Shown one piece after another: positions 16,225-23,088 of a stretch of 35,982 nt of DNA. Made by a program: the position numbers and the translations under genes. Numbering within the stretch: the stretch's first letter is position 1; the number at the start of each line of letters is the position of its first letter. The stretch comes from BD1-7 clade bacterium (GTDB taxonomy: Bacteria; Pseudomonadota; Gammaproteobacteria; Pseudomonadales; DT-91): contig CACSIO010000015.1 of NCBI GenBank assembly GCA_902705865.1, positions 1-35,982 of the forward strand, read 5' to 3'. Below the pieces are notes generated by a model. That model was not told the origin of the DNA. It searched no databases and saw nothing but the letters and a program-made list of their open reading frames with translations.

Positions 16225-17668
16225 TGATTGGATTTATGCGGCGTGTATCAGTGTTTATCTGATCGCCCTTATTGTCATTACGGTATTTGCCAAACGTGCT
16301 GAGAGGCGCGCATCTGCCGAAGATTTTTATCTGGGCAATCGCACGTTTGGTGCATTCACGTTGTTTTTTACATTATTTGCCACCCAATACAGTGGCACCA
16401 CATTTCTTGGGGTTCCGGCAACCAGTTACCGCCAGGGCTTCGAATTTTTTGTCATGATGGCAATCATGATTAGCTTGGTGGGGGTTTACGGATTATTTGC
16501 TTTTCGATTAAAGCGTATTGCTGATAAACATCGCCTGATTACGCCCGGCGATTACTTAAATTTTCGTTTTAACTCGGTTGTGTTGAGTCGATTGATGACG
16601 GTGATTTTTCTGGCAGTATTAACGGGTTACCTATTGGTGAACCTGAAAGCGGTGGGGTATCTCGTAGAGACGGCGAGCAATGGTTTGATTAGCCAAGAAG
16701 TATCCATCATCGTTGCTTGTCTGTTCATCGTTATCTACGAGTCAATCGGTGGAATGCGAGCGGTGGTTTGGACGGACGCGATGCAGGGCATACTGATTTT
16801 GGTGGGTACTCTGTCGTTGGCATGGTTATTGGTGGATGCCGGGGGCGGCTTTGAATCTGCGTTAGCCCAAACACAAAAGCTTAAACCGGAGTTTTGGCAA
16901 TTACCTGCGACTGAAAAAGTGGTTCAATGGTTGTCTGCGCTATTCTTGATCGGCTTTTCAGCGGCTGTGTATCCGCAGGCGATCCAACGTATTTTCGCCG
17001 CTAAGAGTGTCAATACGCTGGTGACGTCGTATCGCTTGATGTTAGTGATGCCGTTTTTGACGACCTTGATTATGTTGTTTATCGGCATCATTGCGGTTGG
17101 TTTGTTGCCCGACCTTACTCGCGCGGAATCCGAGCAGGTGATTCTGTTATTGCTTAAGCAGGTTTCTGTCGATCACCCAGTATGGTCGGCACTTGTGTTT
17201 ATTTTTTTGCTGTCTGGTACTGCCGCAATTATGTCGACCGTTGATTCTGCGCTGTTAACGATGTCGTCGATTCTTACTCAGGATGTGTTGAAACCGCATT
17301 TTCCGGATGCATCCGGCAGCGCCATCAAAAAAATGGGGGTGAGTTGCTCTTGGACGATTATGGGCATTGCGTGTTTACTGGCGGTGTGGGTCGAAGATAC
17401 TATTTGGGCGCTGACCGTCTTTAAATTTGAATTACTGGCTCAGGCAGTTCCTTCAATGATCCTGTCGGTGCGCTTTAGGCATTGGGGCGCTAACGGCTTT
17501 ATTGCCGGGGCGTTATCCGGTTTAGCTGTTGCTGTATGTCTTAAGGCGGGTTTTATGGGCGCACCGGCGATGCCTTTTAACGTGCATGCCGGTAGTTGGG
17601 GGCTGATGGTTAATGTGGCGGTTTTGTTGGGAGTTGTGGGTTGGGAACATTCTCGGAGGCATGCATAA
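16214..17668 (+). CDS. Sodium:solute symporter family protein
   Basis: A protein of about 484 aa of the SSS (SLC5-like) family with about thirteen hydrophobic segments. Family features are 'EDFYLGNRTFGAFTLFFTLFA' early, 'TPGDYLNFRF', the signature-region 'YESIGGMRAVVWTDAMQG', and 'SGTAAIMSTVDSALLTMSSI' at the Na+-binding part of TM8 (Ser-Thr with nearby Asp). It imports an organic solute with Na+; the substrate cannot be told, and similarity to PanF or PutP is only general. AAGG (16204-16207) serves ATG 16214 or 16217. Its last 59 bases overlap the oppositely transcribed HlyD-like gene. Confidence 0.9.
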   Translation: MMSSDWIYAACISVYLIALIVITVFAKRAERRASAEDFYLGNRTFGAFTLFFTLFATQYSGTTFLGVPATSYRQGFEFFVMMAIMISLVGVYGLFAFRLKRIADKHRLITPGDYLNFRFNSVVLSRLMTVIFLAVLTGYLLVNLKAVGYLVETASNGLISQEVSIIVACLFIVIYESIGGMRAVVWTDAMQGILILVGTLSLAWLLVDAGGGFESALAQTQKLKPEFWQLPATEKVVQWLSALFLIGFSAAVYPQAIQRIFAAKSVNTLVTSYRLMLVMPFLTTLIMLFIGIIAVGLLPDLTRAESEQVILLLLKQVSVDHPVWSALVFIFLLSGTAAIMSTVDSALLTMSSILTQDVLKPHFPDASGSAIKKMGVSCSWTIMGIACLLAVWVEDTIWALTVFKFELLAQAVPSMILSVRFRHWGANGFIAGALSGLAVAVCLKAGFMGAPAMPFNVHAGSWGLMVNVAVLLGVVGWEHSRRHA

Positions 17669-18806
17669 CGTTTGGCGCTGAGCCTGAGCGGGAAAGATCC
17701 GCGTCAATGGTAGCTGGGCCATTTGCATCTGTTTGCAGGGGTGTGGATTGTTCGGGCTTATCGGTATCACTTAAATAGTGAAAGCGCACTTCAACGGGCA
17801 ACTCTTCGACGTAGTAGGTCAATGGTTTCACGGTTTTTAGGGTGACTTTGATGCTGGCGACGGAGTCATCAAATGGCCCTGAGAGCAATCCGGGAGTACG
17901 TTGTACCATGGTTGTCGGTTCGCTGATGACGGCTTCGTATTTGTCGCCATTCGGCAAGGTGACAGTTGCTGTTTGACCGAGGTGAGTGTATTCAAAGCGG
18001 TCGGGTTCGAGGTAAGCGATAATCACCGGTGTTTCACGGTTCGATAAGGTTAATAGCTCAGTGCTTTCGTTAATATATTGGCCGGGTTTGACGTAAACCG
18101 CGTTGACCTTACCTTTTTTTGGGGCATATACCCCCAGCAGTTGCTGTTTAACCTGAGCCAATATCAGTTGTTTGTGAACGTCGAGTAATGCGGTTTCAAT
18201 AGCACCTTGGGTTAGGTTTTCAATGGCTTTCAATTGATTGATGCGGGCTTGATTCAGTGTGATTTGGGCATCGACTCGGTATTTTTCCAGGGCAACTTTA
18301 TCAACCAGTGATACCAAACCTCGATTGGCATATTCGTTGGATTGTTGTGCCAGTGCTTTTTGTTCAATGACTCCGCCTTTGGCAATGGTAATTTGATTCG
18401 CATAGAGTCTTTTCGTATCTAGAATGGCCTGCTGTTGTTTTGTTTCTAGTGACTGCAGCTGCTCTTTAAGCAACTCAACTTCTTTCTGAATGGTTGGCGA
18501 GGTAAATTGCATCAGCGTATCGCCGCGTTTGACGTGATCGCCAATTGCTGAATCAACGGAGCTAACAAACCCGTTCTGTGGTGCGTAGAGGGTAATGGGT
18601 TCGCTGGTGATAACCCCGTCGGCGATAACCAAGATGTTGCGATGGAAGCCGAACCACATCAGTAGCAAAACCGGGCTAAGAACAAACGCTACCAGCAGAT
18701 ACCAGCGTACCCGAAAGGCCGTACGCTTTGCAGGTGCGTAGTTAACGCGAAAGCCTTGATCTTCGGTTGGGTTACGGCGTTTGGATTTTTCGAACGATAC
18801 CTTCAT
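17610..18806 (-). CDS. HlyD family membrane-fusion/adaptor protein
   Basis: A 398-aa periplasmic adaptor anchored by one N-terminal membrane segment (residues about 34-54) after a basic cytoplasmic tail (FEKSKRRNP, AKRTAFRVR). It has a split lipoyl/barrel-sandwich domain, with half 1 at about 70-101 (YAPQNGFVSSVDSAIGDHV), a coiled-coil hairpin at 104-215, and half 2 at 218-250 (YAPKKGKVNAVYVKPGQYI), then a beta-barrel part (VIIAYLEPDRFEYT). The Pro/Asp-rich last 50 residues are encoded antisense to the symporter end. It starts 3 bases after the GT2 stop, with RBS AAAAAGG. A GT2 with a HlyD-like partner is the Alg8/Alg44 arrangement for polymer export, but no PilZ domain is visible here. Confidence 0.9.
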   Translation of the reverse strand: MKVSFEKSKRRNPTEDQGFRVNYAPAKRTAFRVRWYLLVAFVLSPVLLLMWFGFHRNILVIADGVITSEPITLYAPQNGFVSSVDSAIGDHVKRGDTLMQFTSPTIQKEVELLKEQLQSLETKQQQAILDTKRLYANQITIAKGGVIEQKALAQQSNEYANRGLVSLVDKVALEKYRVDAQITLNQARINQLKAIENLTQGAIETALLDVHKQLILAQVKQQLLGVYAPKKGKVNAVYVKPGQYINESTELLTLSNRETPVIIAYLEPDRFEYTHLGQTATVTLPNGDKYEAVISEPTTMVQRTPGLLSGPFDDSVASIKVTLKTVKPLTYYVEELPVEVRFHYLSDTDKPEQSTPLQTDANGPATIDADLSRSGSAPNVMHASENVPNPQLPTKPPH

Positions 18807-18809
18807 GGT

Positions 18810-20135
18810 TTAGAACCTTTTTCCTTTTTTCAGTACCCACCAAGGCGCCATATTGCTTTCTTCGTGGGAACGTCGTATCCATTCATTAAGTATCGCGAAT
18901 GCGCTGAATAGCCGCATACCCAAAGAGTATAGCGGGAATACCGGCAGCCAGATCAGCATCCGGGCGTCATCTCGAAAGCGTTCAGACACCAATAACCAGA
19001 AAAACAGAAAGTGTAAGGTGGCCATCACTAGGTAGTAGGTATATTGAACCAGCAATACGGCAACGAAAACCGCCGTGGGGTATGTGACGAGAACCCAAAT
19101 GTTATAGATGATCATCAAAAACGGCAGCATGATGCTCTGCATTAAGCCGTAAACGAGAGTGAATAGGGTGTTGCGCCGCCCCATCAGTTGTTTCGAAAAC
19201 GCATATTTGTGTTTGCGCATAAACAGAAACAATAGGTCGCCATCCCAGCGCAAACGTTGCTGCAATAGTTGTTTGAAGGTGTCTGGGGCATCGGTATGCC
19301 CCATGCCATGTGCAGCAAACGGAATCCGGAGGTTTTTGTGGCGGCCCATGTATTGTTTGATGCGAATAGTCAGATCCAGATCTTCGGCCGAGTGGGTATT
19401 CCAGCCGCCGATTTGCAACAAGAACTTCCGTCGAAAGGCACCAAAGGCACCGGAGATATTGTTGATCATATTCCATTCGGCCAATCCGACTTTGGCGCCT
19501 TGCAACGAGATCATGTATTCCAGCCCCTGCATACAAGTGGCTAAGCTGCTGTTGAGGTTTCGTACCCTTAGAGATCCGGCTACAGCTGGCACATTCGGAT
19601 CTTGAAACTCGTGCACGATTTTGCTGATCATGTCATTGTCGAATGACGTATCGCCATCCAGTGCGAGTACGATTTCGCCATGAGCTTTTGAGAGCCCTGC
19701 ATTGAGTGATGAAACACGGCCACCGCGCTGCCATTTAGGCAGCACTCGCAGCGTTCTGCCGGGGTAGCGCTTCATAAACGCTCGGCATTTTATCGCGGCA
19801 TTGTAGGTGTCGGCATTCTGAGTGGCACCATCAATGATGGGAATAATTTCGATATGACCGCGATAGGTTTGCTCACATAAGGTAACAATGGTTTGGCGAA
19901 CGTCTTCACCCTCGGAATAACAAGTAATTAGGCATGAAACCGTGGGCTGGATGCGCAGTGGCCCGCGGCGATAATAGCGATAGTGCCAGCGCAACATACC
20001 GCTAAATACTAGCAAAGACAGCGGCAACTCGATCAACAGTACCATTGGCATGAATACGATGATGGCTTCAACCGAGTTGGCAAGAACGTGGGTAATACTG
20101 TGCGTCAGGAAAACAACCGTGTTGCCGTCAATCAT
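18810..20135 (-). CDS. Processive GT2 glycosyltransferase (Alg8/BcsA-like)
   Basis: A 441-aa inner-membrane beta-glycosyltransferase. Two N-terminal hydrophobic segments (about 20-48) are followed by the cytosolic GT-A domain with the processive-synthase set: SEGED near 75, DGD at 160-162, AED at 251-253 and QQRLRW at 292-297 (the Q-x-x-R-W acceptor motif). At least three C-terminal membrane segments follow. It should polymerise and extrude a polysaccharide from a nucleotide sugar; the sugar is unknown. Start ATG 20135 is chosen because GAGGA lies 8 bases upstream and it gives an 8-base overlap with the preceding stop; in-frame 20171 is possible. Confidence 0.92.
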   Translation of the reverse strand: MIDGNTVVFLTHSITHVLANSVEAIIVFMPMVLLIELPLSLLVFSGMLRWHYRYYRRGPLRIQPTVSCLITCYSEGEDVRQTIVTLCEQTYRGHIEIIPIIDGATQNADTYNAAIKCRAFMKRYPGRTLRVLPKWQRGGRVSSLNAGLSKAHGEIVLALDGDTSFDNDMISKIVHEFQDPNVPAVAGSLRVRNLNSSLATCMQGLEYMISLQGAKVGLAEWNMINNISGAFGAFRRKFLLQIGGWNTHSAEDLDLTIRIKQYMGRHKNLRIPFAAHGMGHTDAPDTFKQLLQQRLRWDGDLLFLFMRKHKYAFSKQLMGRRNTLFTLVYGLMQSIMLPFLMIIYNIWVLVTYPTAVFVAVLLVQYTYYLVMATLHFLFFWLLVSERFRDDARMLIWLPVFPLYSLGMRLFSAFAILNEWIRRSHEESNMAPWWVLKKGKRF

Positions 20136-21489
20136 CCATGAGTTCCTCGAAAATGTGCCGGAACCAGGCATTGAAATCTAATACCGTACCTGTGTCGGGA
20201 AATACTTTCAGCAGCACATGAATTTCCAGTGGGTTATCTATCTGTTCTTTGCCGATTGATTCCATGCGTGCCTTTATATTATCAATGGCCTTGTCGTCTG
20301 CGTCGGTGAGTAAAAAGAACAAAACACTGGTTGAATACCGGCAAAATACATCGGTTTTTCGTAGTTCTCCCCGAAGCCTGCGGCCGAATTCTTCAACGTG
20401 GTTGAGTAGTTCGATTTCAGAGCGTTTTAGGCTCAGGTCATCTAGATTTTTCAGATGTAGGGCCATGACCATGTGGCGCTTTTGGTGTCTGGGAGTGAGA
20501 TTGTCGACCCATCTGGCCATCCATACAAAATGCTCGCGTGACAGTGCATCCCCCATAACGGCCGGTAGCATATGTCGGTCTGAGCCGGTTTTCGCTTGTG
20601 TAATGCCGAGGTTCCCAAGGCAATAGCTGTAATAGCGATGGGTTTTAAGGCTTTCGATATCATTCTCGAAGTTGCAATAGAGGCAGTGAACCTTGACGTA
20701 AGCGTCGGTAAACAGCGTGTTGCAGGTGTTACAGCGTTGGTCTTCGAGAGGTCGATCGTAGTCTGTGCCGATATGCCGCAGTGTTGTCAGACAGTTTGGG
20801 CATACAAGATTGTCTTGGCGCATAAACGCGCCTTGTGTGGCGATGTGACCACAGGTAAAACAGTGAATCGCTGCTTCGGTTTGAATATCGATCGAATGGC
20901 AGCTTGGGCATGTGTCGATGTAGTTGAGCATACCTGAATTGCAGCGCTGGCAAGCTCTCACTCGATCAATCAGCTTTTCGGTTTTGATCAATTCGGTGCG
21001 AGAGGCGCTGGCAAGCCAGAATTCCTTGGCGGGGTAGTCATCCCATAAATCGATCAGAGGGTACTGATACATGCCACGTGTTGCCAATACCCGAATCGGG
21101 CGTATGCGTCGATGGCGATTCAGCCATAGGTAGGCAATCATGCGATTTTCGAGCTGGTAACGCGATTTTTCTAATACATCAGCATGCAGCCATTGGAGGT
21201 GCCGTTCGTATTGCGCAATTTCGTCGGGTAAGTCATCGGGCAGCTTACCGTCACCCAAGGCTTCACCAAGGCGAGTAGGCCGTTGGTTATACACTAACAT
21301 CAGAGCGGTTTCTGGATGTTGGCGTAGGCTTTTTAGGCTTTCATCCACCAGCTCAACATCTCTGCTGTTGAGGACGATAGCGGCTGTGTTGTCGGTTATT
21401 TGTGAGCGATCCAAAAAACTGCATTGAATCACTTCAAAAACATCTGAATGCGCCTGTAGAGGGTCGCCGATCACGAGTAGGTGCTTCAT
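20128..21489 (-). CDS. TackOD1 zinc-ribbon protein with degenerate GGDEF domain
   Basis: A 453-aa cytoplasmic protein with three parts. Residues 1-100 look like a receiver-type alpha/beta domain (TAAIVLNSRDVELVDESL). Residues 180-272 carry six CxxC pairs (CQRC, CPSC, CFTC, CPNC, CNTC, CLYC), enough for three zinc ribbons, including the TackOD1 signature (CFTCGHIATQGAF, 'CPNCLTTLRHIGTDYDRP'). Residues 320-450 resemble a GGDEF domain, but the GGDEF site is replaced by RYSTSVL at about 384-390, so diguanylate cyclase activity is not expected. Its place just before the GT2 gene, overlapping by 8 bases, suggests it controls the polysaccharide synthase, perhaps as a c-di-GMP or redox/metal sensor. 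Confidence 0.88.
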   Translation of the reverse strand: MKHLLVIGDPLQAHSDVFEVIQCSFLDRSQITDNTAAIVLNSRDVELVDESLKSLRQHPETALMLVYNQRPTRLGEALGDGKLPDDLPDEIAQYERHLQWLHADVLEKSRYQLENRMIAYLWLNRHRRIRPIRVLATRGMYQYPLIDLWDDYPAKEFWLASASRTELIKTEKLIDRVRACQRCNSGMLNYIDTCPSCHSIDIQTEAAIHCFTCGHIATQGAFMRQDNLVCPNCLTTLRHIGTDYDRPLEDQRCNTCNTLFTDAYVKVHCLYCNFENDIESLKTHRYYSYCLGNLGITQAKTGSDRHMLPAVMGDALSREHFVWMARWVDNLTPRHQKRHMVMALHLKNLDDLSLKRSEIELLNHVEEFGRRLRGELRKTDVFCRYSTSVLFFLLTDADDKAIDNIKARMESIGKEQIDNPLEIHVLLKVFPDTGTVLDFNAWFRHIFEELMDD

Positions 21490-21678
21490 TGATTTTTTCT
21501 CGGGCTTCCTGCACCAACGTTACACAACAAGTCTCAGCAGGTTGACTGTGTGCCCATTGGATCCGTGTTTTGATATAGGGTTCCGGTAAGTTGCATTCTC
21601 TTCGTATGTTTGTCGTCAATCGGCGAATTACTTGGGACGTCGCTAACCCGGATAGCGAAGGATTCAAGCTATACAGAA

Positions 21679-22263
21679 TTAAGGGCGAGTACGAAAAAGC
21701 GCCGCAGAAAACTGCGTAAAAGGCATCAAAATGCCACGGCTGGTGAATGAAATGGCTTTGTCATTGCCTGTCGCGACCATCACAGCTTCGATAATCGGCA
21801 GGGCATTTCGTCGAGCACTTGACCACAGAACAACAAAGTTTGCGCCAGATCCGCCTTTTGTATCGCGTACGCGCAATAAATATTCAGCACTTGCCATTGG
21901 TCGAAGTGTGACCGGGTTGGGTAAGTACTCGCGCACCATGGCACCGGTTGTAGAAAAATACTGAACACTATGCAGAATCATCGCATGCTCAGGGTCTGTG
22001 TTCCTTATGGAGAGTGTGGTTTCAAGCAAGTGGGCTTTGCCGCCGCTGGCATACACGTGCGAATAGGCGGGAACATAGGTGTAGTGAACCTCGTCGGTAA
22101 CGTTAGTTTTTGGGGCGTGAGATAGCGAAGGTTCTTGGTAGCCGAGCTTTTGCTCTAGGCTTTCAATACTGTTAATCGCGCGGCCGAGCCACGCGATAGC
22201 GCCGATCAAGAGAATCACACAGATGACAATCACGGCGTCCCTGACCATGTATTTTGGCTGCAT
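21679..22263 (-). CDS. DUF3124 domain membrane-anchored protein
   Basis: A 194-aa protein with an N-terminal membrane anchor (DAVIVICVILLIGAIAWLG, residues about 9-27) and a periplasmic DUF3124 domain. Family landmarks are YVPAYSHVYA, 'LETTLSIRNTDPEHAMIL', 'VQYFSTTGAMVREYLPNPV' and GGSGANFVVLWSS. The function of the domain is unknown. RBS AAGGAAGG lies just before ATG 22263. It is first in the minus-strand run leading to the TackOD1, GT2 and HlyD genes, with a 189-base gap that may hold a second promoter. The co-orientation suggests, without proving, a role in the same envelope polysaccharide process. Confidence 0.88.
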   Translation of the reverse strand: MQPKYMVRDAVIVICVILLIGAIAWLGRAINSIESLEQKLGYQEPSLSHAPKTNVTDEVHYTYVPAYSHVYASGGKAHLLETTLSIRNTDPEHAMILHSVQYFSTTGAMVREYLPNPVTLRPMASAEYLLRVRDTKGGSGANFVVLWSSARRNALPIIEAVMVATGNDKAISFTSRGILMPFTQFSAALFRTRP

Positions 22264-22317
22264 GGGATTACCTTCCTTGAACTTCTGTCTGCCGGCAAAT
22301 AGACCTGGGGCCAGCAG

Positions 22318-22644
22318 CTACATCAGGCCGAGAGACTGCGCTTGCTGCCCAAGCATGTCACGAAAATCCGGATGGGCGATGCTAATCAGCGCCTTGGCGC
22401 GCTGTTTGAGGGAAAACCCATTGAGATTTACGCAACCGTATTCAGTGACGGCTCCGCCTTTTAACTGTGGAACAATTCGACTGATACTGCCTTTTTTGGC
22501 CGTCGAATGCAGAGCAATAAATGATCGGCCGTTAGTTGGTGCTTAGGCACTGCGAATAAAGTCGAGCTGGCCGCCGGTACCTGAAAACGGATGCCCGCCT
22601 AATTGCTCAGCATCAAATCGGCCTATGAGGGAATGTCCATGAAG
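22318..22644 (-). pseudogene. C-terminal remnant of acetyl-CoA hydrolase/CoA-transferase
   Basis: Translation on the minus strand gives GGHPFSGTGGQLDFIRSA, a TAA stop (22545-22543), then '[20 protein letters not shown]', [20 protein letters not shown] and [12 protein letters not shown] before a normal stop. These are the C-terminal blocks of the acetyl-CoA hydrolase / 4-hydroxybutyrate CoA-transferase family, in order and in one frame, with the nonsense codon where relatives have a small residue. About 110 codons remain; the N-terminal three quarters of the usual ~430-600 aa protein is absent, and a further TAG lies at 22647-22645. It is a decayed gene, not a functional enzyme. Confidence 0.85.
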
Positions 22645-22926
22645 CTATGCATTGCACCGTCAGCGAACGTCAGTGTGATATAAGAGTTGCATCCAGCTTA
22701 TGCCGTCTCATGATAATGCTCACGAGAACAATTGCATCAGTAGATAAGTGATGTTGCTCAGGCAGTAATGGCAGTCGTCAGCGTATTTCCGTGCGTGATT
22801 TTAGCGAGAGAGGGTGACAGTGCGTTTACACTCATTAACAGACAATCATCACAGTATCGAAATGTTGATCAGACGCTCGAAATACAAATTCACTTCAGGT
22901 TTTTTATAACATATCTCACACGTTGA
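22645..22926. other. Non-coding remainder upstream of the kinase promoter
   Basis: There is no gene I can support. It may contain further decayed sequence of the CoA-transferase remnant, but no frame preserves recognisable motifs. The overall non-coding stretch between the remnant and the kinase start is about 440 bases. Confidence 0.4.
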
Positions 22927-22980
22927 TTGAGAAAAACGCTATTCAATGGAATAATCTACCGACTCTAATAAGGGTAGATT
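22927..22980 (+). promoter_or_regulatory. Putative sigma70 promoter with overlapping operator-like repeat
   Basis: TTGAGA (22927-22932), a 17-base spacer and AATAAT (22950-22955) match the -35/-10 consensus at 5/6 each with ideal spacing. The inverted repeat AATCTACC (22953-22960), 12 bases, GGTAGATT (22973-22980) overlaps the -10 and expected start site, where a repressor would act. This would drive the kinase-TpsB-TpsA genes, with a leader of about 125 bases. Confidence 0.5.
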
Positions 22981-23064
22981 GAGTCGCCGTTAGTTTTAAA
23001 CGGTGTACTCAATAATATTGGCGAGCGGCCAGGCAGGCTGTATTCAGGTGTCACTTGTGTGACA
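22981..23064 (+). promoter_or_regulatory. Structured 5' leader before the kinase gene
   Basis: Two hairpins are visible in the inferred leader: GAGT/CCGTT pairing with AACGG/ACTC (22981-23010), and TGTCAC-TTGT-GTGACA (23049-23064), a perfect 6-pair stem ending 9 bases before the AAAGGGA ribosome site (23074-23080). No known riboswitch is recognised; the second could equally be a protein-binding site. Confidence 0.3.
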
Positions 23065-23088
23065 TTAAGGTGTAAAGGGAACTTCACT

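Noticed and set aside
21434..21667. 77-codon minus-strand frame between the DUF3124 and TackOD1 genes
   Set aside because: It overlaps the start of the TackOD1 gene in another frame and shows no domain or ribosome site.
22223..22546. Plus-strand frame of 107 codons
   Set aside because: Antisense to the CoA-transferase remnant, whose minus-strand translation carries the real family motifs.
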